The notes beneath the pieces were generated by a model. It saw only the letters and a list, made by a program, of their open reading frames with translations, ran no database searches and was not told the origin of the DNA. A stretch of DNA of 38,853 bases from an uncultured Wohlfahrtiimonas sp. (GTDB taxonomy: Bacteria; Pseudomonadota; Gammaproteobacteria; Cardiobacteriales; Wohlfahrtiimonadaceae). The stretch is from positions 1 to 38,853 of the forward strand of contig CANRJX010000007.1 in the NCBI GenBank assembly GCA_947631095.1, given 5' to 3'. Shown one piece after another: positions 8,937 through 18,350 of this stretch. Numbering within the stretch: position 1 is the first letter of the stretch; each line of letters begins with the position of its first letter. Position numbers and translations under genes: made by a program.

Positions 8937-10307
8937 TTACCCCAAAGATTTAAAAGCATCAATCGCCCGCACTCTACTGCTTTTTAAATCTACAATCGCA
9001 TTTTTTTGTGCTTTTAGGATCTTTTTATTATCCAAGCGTGCCAATTCAGGACACCATTTGCGAATAAAATCACCATTTGGATCAAATCGTTCAGATTGAG
9101 TCTCAGGGTTAAATACTCGAAAATATGGCACAGCATCTGTTCCTGTCGAAGCTGACCATTGCCAACCGCCATTATTGGCAGCAAAATCACCATCGATTAA
9201 GTTTTGCATAAACCATGCTTCACCTTTGCGCCAATCAATCAATAAGTTTTTTGTTAGAAACATTGCTGTAATCATGCGCCCACGATTGTGCATCCAACCT
9301 GTCGCTTTAAGTTGTCGCATAAAAGCATCAACAATTGGAATACCTGTTTTACCGTTTTTCCATGCTTCAAAATCTGATTCACTATCACGCCACAGAATAT
9401 TTTCTGTTTTTTCTATAAAAGCTCGATTCTTAGACACTCGTGGAAAGTTCCACATAATGTGGCTATAAAACTCGCGCCAATAAAGCTCATTCATCCAAGT
9501 TAAAATGCCTTCATGCCCTGTATGATAATCGCCTTCATTTAAAATTAAAGCTTCTTTCAATAATGCCTTCACAGATACAATCCCCAAAGCAAGATAAGGA
9601 GATAAACGGCTAGTGCCATCTAATGATGGAATATCTCGATTGATATGATATTTATAAATATCTTCTTTTAAAAAGCTCTGAAGAATTTCAAATGCAGCAT
9701 TTTCACCTGCTTTATAGGTTAAATTATCAAAGGCTTCATAAGGATTCGTTGAAACATCATCACTTTCAATGTCTAATTTCGTTTGAGTTGGTATATCAGA
9801 ATAATTTTCAAAATAAGTGTATTGCAACACATCGATTAAACGCTTTTTAAAAGCTGTAAACACTTTATAAGGTTGGTTTTCACCATTGAGTATGGAACCT
9901 AACTTAACTAAATAATTATCATAATAATGATGAATATTAAGATTTTTTTGCTTTAAATGTCGATAAACTGCACGATCTCTCTCAACCTCATTCACACCCA
10001 CTTCATGATTAAAATAAAGCGATGAAATGTTATGCGCCACCATCAATTGTTCAATACTTTCAGGAATTTCCGTCCAAGCATCCACAGCAACCACTTTTAA
10101 AGGAATGTTTTTTTTACTCAAGGCCTCTTTCAGTTCTTGTAGATTACGCCACATAAATGCTAATTTTAACTTAGCATCATTATGTTGCTCCCAATCATTT
10201 GGCGAAACCACAAAGAGCGCTATCGTTTGACCATGATGAATCGCATTGTACAAAGCTTCATTATCATGAATGCGTAAATCAGATCGAAACCACATTAAAG
10301 ATCGCAT
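8937..10307 (-). CDS. phrB: Deoxyribodipyrimidine photo-lyase (class I CPD type)
   Basis: MWFRSDLRIHDNEAL N-terminus; WMNELYWREFYSHIMWNFPRV, TGWMHNRGRMITAMFLTKNLLIDWRKGE, DGDFAANNGGWQWSASTGTDAVPYFRVFNP. Confidence 0.95.
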   Translation of the reverse strand: MRSLMWFRSDLRIHDNEALYNAIHHGQTIALFVVSPNDWEQHNDAKLKLAFMWRNLQELKEALSKKNIPLKVVAVDAWTEIPESIEQLMVAHNISSLYFNHEVGVNEVERDRAVYRHLKQKNLNIHHYYDNYLVKLGSILNGENQPYKVFTAFKKRLIDVLQYTYFENYSDIPTQTKLDIESDDVSTNPYEAFDNLTYKAGENAAFEILQSFLKEDIYKYHINRDIPSLDGTSRLSPYLALGIVSVKALLKEALILNEGDYHTGHEGILTWMNELYWREFYSHIMWNFPRVSKNRAFIEKTENILWRDSESDFEAWKNGKTGIPIVDAFMRQLKATGWMHNRGRMITAMFLTKNLLIDWRKGEAWFMQNLIDGDFAANNGGWQWSASTGTDAVPYFRVFNPETQSERFDPNGDFIRKWCPELARLDNKKILKAQKNAIVDLKSSRVRAIDAFKSLG

Positions 10308-10445
10308 AAAACCTCAGATTTTGATTAGTTATAAAATATGTGAGGCATTATATATTACCTTTACGATAAGGATTCTACGATGATAAAAAAAAGGATCAAC
10401 AATTAATCCTTTTACTCTATTTAAGAATTTCTTCAAGCGCCTAAC

Positions 10446-12086
10446 TTATCCTTCATAGGGAATATACTGCCCTTCTGCTTCTTGAATAAAAGTGTTTTGA
10501 CGATAATCTTCATACTTTTGAATTAAATCTACTAATTTTTCAGGTTGCTCTGTGGCTAAATTTATTGTTTCTAATGGATCATTTTTAATGTTGAACAATA
10601 ACCACTCCCCCAACGTTGCTTTAGGATAAGTACTACTCAAACGTCGAATCTTCCAATCACCTTCTATATAAGCCGATTGATTATGCAATTCGACTGCAAA
10701 AGTATTGCGCAACTGCTCTCTTTTACCCTCTACTAAATTAGTTTTATGGCTAACTCCATAAAACTGTAAACGATCCTTTGGAATATTCACTTCAACATTA
10801 GTCAAGTCATACAATGTTGGTGCTAAATCATAGGCTGCAATATAGTTAGAACTCACCTCACCTTTTAAAGCAGGATTTAACATCGGTGCTTTTAAAATAA
10901 AATCGGTATTGATGCCGCCTTGTGCTGCAGTAGTTTTATGTAGCATTTGATAAGGTGCATTATTAACATTTGCCCAATTCGCACCAACAGATGCAAATGA
11001 GCCTTTGCGTCCTAAGTTTTCTATGCTGTCATCTACATGCATTAATCGCCAAAACTCTTCCTCATCATATAACTCTCTACCACCTGGATTTGCACCATTA
11101 TCCGTAACAAAAGCAACAATCGTATTATCATAACGACCAGTATCTTTTAATGTTTTTAAGACATCGCCAATTTGTTCATCCATAATTGCGATCATAGCTG
11201 CATAGACCTGCATTTTTCTGCTTTCTCTTAATTTTTCCTCATCAGATAATGCACCCCATGTTTCTGCTAACTTAAGATCAGGAATAGGAATTCCTTTAGC
11301 AATCAGTCCTTGATCTACCAAAGCTTTCATACGCGCTAAATAAACTGGTTCATATCCATCTTTATATTTATCTTTAAACTTTTCTATCCATTCATCTGGT
11401 GCCTGAATAGGATCATGTGGTGCCGTAAAAGCTAAATATGCAAAAATTGGCTGATCCTTTGGTGTTTCTTTGATCCACTGAGATAATTGTTGTGCGTAGA
11501 ATGTAGAAGAGTAAAAATCTTCAGGCGGCGTAACTTTTTCACCATCTAATGTGTAATATGTGTGGAATTTTTCTGGCGCACCTAACGGCATCATGTCTGC
11601 AAAATGGCTAGCACCACCGCCCATAAATGCATAAGCATGATTAAAACCACGATCTGTTGGTTTTGCACCATCTTTAAAACCGATATGCCATTTACCCGCC
11701 ATCAAAGTTTCATAGCCATTTTGTTGGAAGACTTCAGGCATCGTTTTAACCCGCTCAGTCAGCTGCATTTCATAACCAGGCTGACCTTCAGTGGAGTCAT
11801 ACCACCACATCCCTCCCATCCCTGCCTGATGATTAGTATTTCCTGTCATCAGCATAGAACGAGCAGGTGCAGACATTGGAGAGGTGTAATATTGATTAAA
11901 ACGTACACCTTCTTCTGCCAAAGTCTGTAAATTAGGTGTTGGTATTTCGCCACCAAATGGTGAAATATCTGAAAACCCCATATCATCAGCCACTATCAAT
12001 AATACATTAGGTTTAGTAAGCGCATCGTCAGCAAAACTATGTCCAAACAAAGAGACACACAATGTCGCTAAAGTTGTTTTTTTCAT
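10446..12086 (-). CDS. Periplasmic arylsulfatase, Ser-type (S-A-P-A-R active-site motif)
   Basis: Signal peptide MKKTTLATLCVSLFGHSFA; NVLLIVADDMGFSDISPFGGEIPTPNLQTLAEEG; SPMSAPARSMLMTG; GKWHIG. ATG at 12086 has better SD spacing than the ORF-track start at 12092. Confidence 0.9.
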   Translation of the reverse strand: MKKTTLATLCVSLFGHSFADDALTKPNVLLIVADDMGFSDISPFGGEIPTPNLQTLAEEGVRFNQYYTSPMSAPARSMLMTGNTNHQAGMGGMWWYDSTEGQPGYEMQLTERVKTMPEVFQQNGYETLMAGKWHIGFKDGAKPTDRGFNHAYAFMGGGASHFADMMPLGAPEKFHTYYTLDGEKVTPPEDFYSSTFYAQQLSQWIKETPKDQPIFAYLAFTAPHDPIQAPDEWIEKFKDKYKDGYEPVYLARMKALVDQGLIAKGIPIPDLKLAETWGALSDEEKLRESRKMQVYAAMIAIMDEQIGDVLKTLKDTGRYDNTIVAFVTDNGANPGGRELYDEEEFWRLMHVDDSIENLGRKGSFASVGANWANVNNAPYQMLHKTTAAQGGINTDFILKAPMLNPALKGEVSSNYIAAYDLAPTLYDLTNVEVNIPKDRLQFYGVSHKTNLVEGKREQLRNTFAVELHNQSAYIEGDWKIRRLSSTYPKATLGEWLLFNIKNDPLETINLATEQPEKLVDLIQKYEDYRQNTFIQEAEGQYIPYEG

Positions 12087-12114
12087 TCCCATATCCTCTC
12101 TATCTTTATAATCA

Positions 12115-13545
12115 TTAAACGTTGTTAATCAATTGAGCTAAGCGCTTTTGATACGATGGCAAGAACCGACTTAAAATAGAGGCATAGAAATACCCACAAA
12201 TCGCTGAACCAAATACCAATATTGGTACTAAATAGATCACTTTAGATTTAATTCCACTCAATACATCTAGATTCATTGTTACGATATACAACACAATCGA
12301 CATTAAAATGGACGCTAAAATAGGTGCGTAGAGAACTTTCCATTTTGGTAGCGCTAATTCCGGTCTTTTATTAAAAAAAGCGATCACAGCAATAGAAACA
12401 AAAATTTGCAACAATAAAATAGCCATCGTTGTAATCGCTGATCCCCATGTAAAAATATCAATCAAAGGATCCTGTCCTAATAAAGCCAACAATACGATCA
12501 TGGTAATCATAAAAACTGTCTGACAAACACTAGAAATATAGGGGGTTTGTTTTGTAGGATGTAAAACTGCTAATTTATTCCAAAACAGTCCATCACGTGA
12601 CATTACATAAAAATAACGAGCAATATTGTTATGAAAAGATTGGGTTGCTGCAAATAAACTTGTGATCAACAAAATATTAATAGTTAACACTGACCACTTG
12701 CCCAATGCTGACTCAGCTAACTGAAATACAAATAATTCAGGATTGGCTGCTACAGCTTCGCGAATATAATCAGAGCCATGAGCTTGAATTAATGCCCAGC
12801 TACAAAATGCAAAAAAACTTGTAATTAATAAAACAGCAATAATGGTTGCTAAAGGAATATTGCGTTCTGGATTTTTGCACTCTTCTGTGTAAATAGCGGT
12901 TGCTTCAAAGCCAATAAAAGCAGCCACTGAAAATACTAGCGCCATCCCAACATTGCCATCAAAAACAATACTTGGCATAAAAGGCTTCGCATCTAAAGCT
13001 CCTAAACTGCCTTGTTTAAAAACGATAACGCAAGCCACTAAAAGTGCAATACCAACTTCTAATAGCATTAAAATGCCTAAAATTTTACCGCCAATCTCAA
13101 TTCGCTCTACACCTAAGAAACAGACGAATAGCAACATGACAATCGTATAAATCCACCAAGGCAAGTCAAAACCCAAATATTCCACAAAAAATATTTGCGT
13201 AAATAAACCAAAAATTGCAGCAATAGCAATTTGAATGGAAGCATAAGCCAAGATTGCTAGTGATAATCCACTGACACCTAATTTACTGCCTAAACCAGCA
13301 GAAATATAAGCATAAAATGCACCTGAATTTTTAATATATTTACTCATGGTAATAAAACCGATAGCAAATAAAAGCAAAATCATTCCAGATAGTACATAAA
13401 TGCCTGATATACCAGCACCATTACCCTCTAATATAGCAACAGGCATCGCACCAATTAAGCCCGTTAACGGTGATGCAGCTGCAACAACAAAAAATACTAA
13501 TGATGCCAAACCTAAACTTCTTTTTGTTTGACCTTGAGACTCCAT
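12115..13545 (-). CDS. APC-superfamily amino acid/amine permease
   Basis: 12-TM-like hydrophobic protein; LASLVFFVVAAASPLTGLIGAMPVAI, AFIGFEATAIYTEECKNPERNIPLAT. 22-28 nt upstream of the sulfatase, so probably co-transcribed. Confidence 0.88.
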   Translation of the reverse strand: MESQGQTKRSLGLASLVFFVVAAASPLTGLIGAMPVAILEGNGAGISGIYVLSGMILLLFAIGFITMSKYIKNSGAFYAYISAGLGSKLGVSGLSLAILAYASIQIAIAAIFGLFTQIFFVEYLGFDLPWWIYTIVMLLFVCFLGVERIEIGGKILGILMLLEVGIALLVACVIVFKQGSLGALDAKPFMPSIVFDGNVGMALVFSVAAFIGFEATAIYTEECKNPERNIPLATIIAVLLITSFFAFCSWALIQAHGSDYIREAVAANPELFVFQLAESALGKWSVLTINILLITSLFAATQSFHNNIARYFYVMSRDGLFWNKLAVLHPTKQTPYISSVCQTVFMITMIVLLALLGQDPLIDIFTWGSAITTMAILLLQIFVSIAVIAFFNKRPELALPKWKVLYAPILASILMSIVLYIVTMNLDVLSGIKSKVIYLVPILVFGSAICGYFYASILSRFLPSYQKRLAQLINNV

Positions 13546-13579
13546 CCTACACCCCCATTCGTAGTCTTTATGTAATTAA

Positions 13580-13593
13580 ACTAATTTATTAGT
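13580..13593. promoter_or_regulatory. Candidate operator ACTAA-N4-TTAGT upstream of the APC permease
   Basis: ACTAATTTATTAGT, perfect 5+4+5 inverted repeat 34 nt upstream of the permease start; shared with two other promoters in the locus. Confidence 0.5.
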
Positions 13594-13648
13594 GAATTTC
13601 AGTATAGAGCGCATAAGAGAATGGGTAATAGAATAAATCGGAACATTA

Positions 13649-14500
13649 TTAGTTTCTAAAAGCAATTAATTCATCACCAATATGCAATTGATTTATATTA
13701 TCTTTTTCTTTAACCGTACGAATAAATATACTGGGAGTCTGTGCGGCAAATCGCTTAAATTCACGTAGGAAATGAGACTGATCTGCATAGCCTTCATCAG
13801 AAGCGAGATCAGTCAAACTGAGTCGATTATCTATAATCATACGTTGCATCACTCTTTGAAACCTAATAATAAGCGCATAACTCTTTGGAGATAAACCAAA
13901 ATTATCTACAAAAACCTTACTGATATAACGTGAAGAATATCCGGTATATTTTTCCAAATCACCAATGCGTATATCACCTTCACTTAAGGTAATTAAATCT
14001 CGAATTTGTAGCCCAAAAGAAGACAAATCACGATCCATATGATCATTAAAAAACCTTATAAAACAGCTAGATAAATCTTCTATATCATTTAACACACTCA
14101 GTTTTTGGATCAAATCGTGAGATTTCGAAAATAAATCATATAATGAATACTCAGAGTCGACTAAATTTTTAGGTTCAACATTCACAAATTTTGGAATGAA
14201 ACCTGGTTTAAAACGAACGCCAAAATATCGTTTACCTTTCTGTATTTCGACCAATCTTGCTGTCGTTGTTGTGCCACAAAGCCTGGCTTTAGAGTCATTA
14301 CCATCACATAAAAAAAGAATGTCGACACTGGCATCAGGAATGGCAAAAACCTGACCATCGGACAAATCTGCAGTAAAACTATAAAAATGAGAAATGCATG
14401 AATCATTCATAATTTTAATGTCGTAATTCAAACTTGTACTTAATGTAAAGTATGGCTGTATAGTCCGCACTTCTCTTGCTACTCTATCTACTTGAAACAT
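13649..14500 (-). CDS. AraC-family transcriptional regulator
   Basis: C-terminal AraC HTH (IGDLEKYTGYSSRYISKVFVDNFGLSPKSYALIIRFQRVMQRM...DLASDEGYADQSHFLREFKRFAAQTPSIF). ATG at 14500 has SD GAGG; the ORF track extends to 14533. Confidence 0.88.
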   Translation of the reverse strand: MFQVDRVAREVRTIQPYFTLSTSLNYDIKIMNDSCISHFYSFTADLSDGQVFAIPDASVDILFLCDGNDSKARLCGTTTTARLVEIQKGKRYFGVRFKPGFIPKFVNVEPKNLVDSEYSLYDLFSKSHDLIQKLSVLNDIEDLSSCFIRFFNDHMDRDLSSFGLQIRDLITLSEGDIRIGDLEKYTGYSSRYISKVFVDNFGLSPKSYALIIRFQRVMQRMIIDNRLSLTDLASDEGYADQSHFLREFKRFAAQTPSIFIRTVKEKDNINQLHIGDELIAFRN

Positions 14501-14563
14501 TATTAACCTCGACAAAAATGAGATAAAATTCAAAGATTTAATGATTTATCATCATATTTTTTT

Positions 14564-14577
14564 ACTAAGTTAGTAGT
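14564..14577. promoter_or_regulatory. Candidate operator (ACTAAGTTAGTAGT) in the araC / FAD-oxidoreductase divergent region
   Basis: Matches the ACTAA-N4-TTAGT pattern with one mismatch. Confidence 0.45.
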
Positions 14578-14737
14578 GATTAGTTTTGTGATTTTGTCAA
14601 GTTTTATAATTTTATATTTCATTCCAATAGATCATCAGATGTTCTGATTTATTCTATTTTATCCTACGCATATCTCTAACAATAAGAAGCACAACGAATT
14701 CATTACAAAATGAATCACTGAGGACGAGGATAAGCAA

Positions 14738-16039
14738 ATGAGCATAGAGATTGATACAGCCACCTACTACACGGCCACTAAAAAATATTTTATAAATTTC
14801 CCAGAACTTGAAGAAAATATTAATGTTGATGTTGTTGTAATTGGCGGTGGATTTACGGGGATTAATACATCATTAGAATTGGCAGAAAATGGCATTACCA
14901 GCATCGCTGTTTTAGAAGCGAAATATCTAGGATATGGTGGTACAGGGCGCAATGGTGGCCAGATCATGGCTGGTATTGGACATGATATTGAATGTTTAGA
15001 AAGCAGTGTTGGTAAAGAAGGTGTTAAAACCTTATTTGAAATTAGTAACTTAGGTTCACAGATTATTCAAGATCGTATCAAAAAATACGATATTGATGCT
15101 GATTTCAGACATGGATATGCTTATATGGCATTCAATAACCGCCAAACTAAGACCTTGCAATCATGGGAAAAAGATTTCAAATCGGTTGATCCTAATAGTG
15201 ATATTTATATGGTGTATGGCAACGATGTACAATCTGTAATTGGCTCCAAAGCTTATGAAAGTGGCTTAGTACATATGGGTGCTGGCCAAGTACACTCACT
15301 CAACCTCTTACTCGGCGAAGCAAAAGCACTCAGTTCTTATGGGGTAAAAATCTTTGAATATAGCCCTGCTCTAGAAGTAACTTATGGTGAAAAAATTGTT
15401 GTCCGTACCGCTAAAGGCACAGTTACCGCTAAAAAATTACTATGGGCTTGCGATAGTTTTTTAAACAAAATGGAACCTGAGTTACATAAAAAAACCATCA
15501 ACACTTTCGCTTATCAGATGATGACTGAGCCATTATCTGATGAATTAATAGAGCAAATCAGCCCTATTCGAGGTGCATATAGCGATATAAGACCCGTCAT
15601 TGATTATTACAGAGTCACCAATGAAAACCGTTTACTTTTTGGAAGCGCCACTTATTTTGTTGAACATACACCTAGTGATTTAAAAGCATACAACAGAAAA
15701 AATATGCTAAAGATATTCCCATATTTAGAGAAAGTTCACATTGATTTAGCATGGGGCGGACCAATGGCATGTAGTGCCAACCTATTCCCACAAATTGGTA
15801 GCTTACCCAATCATCCTAATGTTTTCTATTGCCAAGGTTATTCAGGCTTTGGTGTAACACCCAGTCATATTGTTTGTAAAGTATTAGCAGAAGGCATTCG
15901 AGAACAAAAAGGTCACTATGACCTATTTGCCCGAGTTAAACATAAATCCATCATTGGTAAAGATCTATTTAGACCATTTTTACTCACTGGTGCAAAATCT
16001 TTTCACCAACTTTCTGGCTATTTTAATGGCCGTCGCTAA
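14738..16039 (+). CDS. FAD-dependent amine oxidoreductase (PuuB/DAO-like)
   Basis: VDVVVIGGGFTGINTSLELAENG Rossmann motif, EAKYLGYGGTGRNGGQIMAGIG, C-terminal YCQGYSGFGVTPSHIVCKVLAEGI. Confidence 0.88.
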   Translation: MSIEIDTATYYTATKKYFINFPELEENINVDVVVIGGGFTGINTSLELAENGITSIAVLEAKYLGYGGTGRNGGQIMAGIGHDIECLESSVGKEGVKTLFEISNLGSQIIQDRIKKYDIDADFRHGYAYMAFNNRQTKTLQSWEKDFKSVDPNSDIYMVYGNDVQSVIGSKAYESGLVHMGAGQVHSLNLLLGEAKALSSYGVKIFEYSPALEVTYGEKIVVRTAKGTVTAKKLLWACDSFLNKMEPELHKKTINTFAYQMMTEPLSDELIEQISPIRGAYSDIRPVIDYYRVTNENRLLFGSATYFVEHTPSDLKAYNRKNMLKIFPYLEKVHIDLAWGGPMACSANLFPQIGSLPNHPNVFYCQGYSGFGVTPSHIVCKVLAEGIREQKGHYDLFARVKHKSIIGKDLFRPFLLTGAKSFHQLSGYFNGRR

Positions 16040-16058
16040 TTAATAAAGGAGCATAACC

Positions 16059-16418
16059 ATGCAAAAAATTAAAAAAAATGTACAGTTAAATGAACTTGAC
16101 AGCTGGGGCACTGTAGCTGATCTCGGATCAGAAATTCTAGAAGGCACTGGCAATGCTTATGGAAAATTTACTGTAGGCAATCCGGAATTGCCAATCAGCG
16201 GTGGTTACTTTGGTGTTGAAAAAAGTAAATTCCGTATGGTATATCCATTTACAGAACAAGCGGTGATCGTAACGGGACAAATTACCTTAACAAATGAAGA
16301 TACAGGTGAAAAATTTGTATTAAATGAAGGTGATAGCTGGATCGTTGAAAAAGGCACTAAAGTATTATGGGAAGTGCATAGCGATTTCTTTGTTAAGCAT
16401 TATTTATCTGCACTTTAA
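16059..16418 (+). CDS. Cupin-fold (DUF861-like) protein
   Basis: 119 aa single-domain cupin pattern (QAVIVTGQITLTNEDTGEKFVLNEGDSWIVEKGTKVLWEV); lies between the oxidase and ALDH genes. Confidence 0.82.
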   Translation: MQKIKKNVQLNELDSWGTVADLGSEILEGTGNAYGKFTVGNPELPISGGYFGVEKSKFRMVYPFTEQAVIVTGQITLTNEDTGEKFVLNEGDSWIVEKGTKVLWEVHSDFFVKHYLSAL

Positions 16419-16432
16419 AATAAATCATAGAT

Positions 16433-16462
16433 GCCCTATTAGCGCTTAAGAACTAATAGGGC
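16433..16462 (+). other. Perfect intercistronic hairpin between cupin and ALDH genes
   Basis: GCCCTATTAG-CGCTTAAGAA-CTAATAGGGC; 10-bp arms, 10-nt loop, no U-tract. Confidence 0.7.
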
Positions 16463-16479
16463 TTACAAAGGAGAACAGG

Positions 16480-17973
16480 ATGAGTGAAACACCAATTTTA
16501 CCAAGTGTAAGCGCATTTTTAAATCAACCATTGGCATCGTTTATTGATGGAAAAATCATCTCTGCTAAAGATCAGCCAACCATGGCGGTATATAACCCTG
16601 CAACAGGTGATGCTTTAACTGATGTTAAAATGTGTCAAATTTCTGACATGAATCTTGCTGTTGAAAATGCACATGCAGCATTTGAAGATCAACGCTGGTC
16701 TGGCATGCGCCCTGCTGACAGAGAAAAAGTACTGTATAAGTTGTCAGAATTACTGTTAGAACATGGTGAAACACTCGCACAATTAGAAACATTGAATCAA
16801 GGTAAATCCATTCATATTGCTCGTGCTGTTGAAGTTCAATCAACTGCTGAATACATTCGATATATTGCAGGCTGGTGTACTAAAATCACCGGGGATACTT
16901 TTGATGTTTCCATTGCTGTTCCTCCTAATACAAAACACACAGCCTTTACCAAAAAAGAACCGATTGGTGTTGTTGCAGCCATCGCTCCTTGGAACTTTCC
17001 ACTCGCAATCGCTGCATGGAAAAGCATTCCTGCGCTCGCAGCTGGTTGTTCAGTGGTTTTAAAACCTGCACATGAAACACCATTAACAGCTTTATATTTG
17101 GCACAACTGGCTATAGAAGCAGGAGTACCAGCAGGTGTATTCAATGTTTTAGTGGGTGCTGATGGTTCTGTTGGCCAAGCATTAGTAGAGCACCCATTAA
17201 TTAGAAAAGTAACGTTTACAGGCTCTACTGCTGTTGGAAAATTAGTCGGCAAAGCAGCTATTGAACATATGGCGCATTTTTCATTGGAATTGGGCGGTAA
17301 AAATCCAATGATCATTATGGATGATGTGGATATGCCTAAAATTATTAATGGCATCATGATGGGGTCATTCCTTAACAGTGGACAAGTATGCGCAGCTGCA
17401 TCACGAATTTATATTCATGAAAATATTTATCAAGCAGTCAAACATGAACTTAGCAAAGTAATTAAAAATCTCGTTATTGGCTCAGGTTTAGATGAAGCAA
17501 CACAAATACATCCTGTTACATCCTTGAAACAACAACAAAGCATCTTAGCACATCTTAATAAAGCAATTGAAGAAGGTGCAAATGTTATCTCTGCTGAGAT
17601 GCCCAATAAACAATCAGGCTATTTCGTTCCACCTACTTTAGTGACTGATATTACAATTGGTAGTCAAATTCTAAAACAAGAAGTCTTTGGCCCAGTAATC
17701 ACACTAGTACCATTTAAAACTGAAGATGAAGCAATACAATTGGCAAATGACTCGGAATATGGCCTCGCAGCGAGCTTGTGGACCAATAATTTATCACTTG
17801 CCATGAATATGATTCCCAAAATTAAATCAGGGACTGTTTGGGTGAATACACATATTCCACTAGATCCTGCAATGCCATTTGGCGGTGTTAAACAGTCTGG
17901 GATCGGTAGAGAATTTGGCAAAACTTCTGTTGAAAGTTTCACAGAAACAAAAACAATCTGTATCGCACATTAA
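16480..17973 (+). CDS. Aldehyde dehydrogenase, phenylacetaldehyde/gamma-glutamyl-aminobutyraldehyde dehydrogenase-like (FeaB/PuuC type)
   Basis: ALDH motifs FTGSTAVGK, LELGGKNPMIIMDD, NSGQVCAAASRI, EVFGPVITLVPF, PFGGVKQSGIGREFG. Confidence 0.93.
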   Translation: MSETPILPSVSAFLNQPLASFIDGKIISAKDQPTMAVYNPATGDALTDVKMCQISDMNLAVENAHAAFEDQRWSGMRPADREKVLYKLSELLLEHGETLAQLETLNQGKSIHIARAVEVQSTAEYIRYIAGWCTKITGDTFDVSIAVPPNTKHTAFTKKEPIGVVAAIAPWNFPLAIAAWKSIPALAAGCSVVLKPAHETPLTALYLAQLAIEAGVPAGVFNVLVGADGSVGQALVEHPLIRKVTFTGSTAVGKLVGKAAIEHMAHFSLELGGKNPMIIMDDVDMPKIINGIMMGSFLNSGQVCAAASRIYIHENIYQAVKHELSKVIKNLVIGSGLDEATQIHPVTSLKQQQSILAHLNKAIEEGANVISAEMPNKQSGYFVPPTLVTDITIGSQILKQEVFGPVITLVPFKTEDEAIQLANDSEYGLAASLWTNNLSLAMNMIPKIKSGTVWVNTHIPLDPAMPFGGVKQSGIGREFGKTSVESFTETKTICIAH

Positions 17974-17992
17974 TATTCAAAATCAGATTGTA

Positions 17993-18038
17993 ATTTAAAC
18001 ATTACACTCCCCCATTTAAGTCGCTTTAAATGGGGTTT
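17993..18038 (+). terminator. Terminator after ALDH; first copy of a duplicated element
   Basis: ATTTAAACATTACACTCCCCCATTTAAGTCGCTTTAAATGGGGTTT; near-identical copy at 20019-20067. Confidence 0.75.
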
Positions 18039-18262
18039 GAGTTGAACGAATTGCTTAAAGTATTTCACATATATTGGCTAATCACATAGCTCTGAACACT
18101 GAAATTCAAACTCTAAAATCTTTTCGGCTATATAGATTATAAATTATAAGATTTAAATGATTTCTCTCTAATTTCATAGCAACTATTACATTGAAATCAA
18201 TTATTTTCCAATTTATTCGAAATAAGTGGACAAATTAATTTTTTATTGAGACATTAAATATT

Positions 18263-18276
18263 ACTAACTTATTAGT
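18263..18276. promoter_or_regulatory. Candidate operator ACTAA-N4-TTAGT upstream of the GMC oxidoreductase
   Basis: ACTAACTTATTAGT, perfect 5+4+5 inverted repeat 74 nt upstream of the start codon. Confidence 0.5.
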
Positions 18277-18350
18277 TAAAAACCATTTAAATTCAAATAA
18301 TAGAAATATATAAAAATTTGCTACTTTGAAGTGGAATATAAGGAGAAATT

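Noticed and set aside
11604-11930. 108-aa plus-strand ORF inside the arylsulfatase
   Set aside because: Antisense shadow ORF overlapping the conserved sulfatase active-site region.
16836-17357. 173-aa minus-strand ORF antisense to the aldehyde dehydrogenase
   Set aside because: Lies wholly inside a strong ALDH gene; low-complexity shadow translation with no recognisable domain and no SD support.
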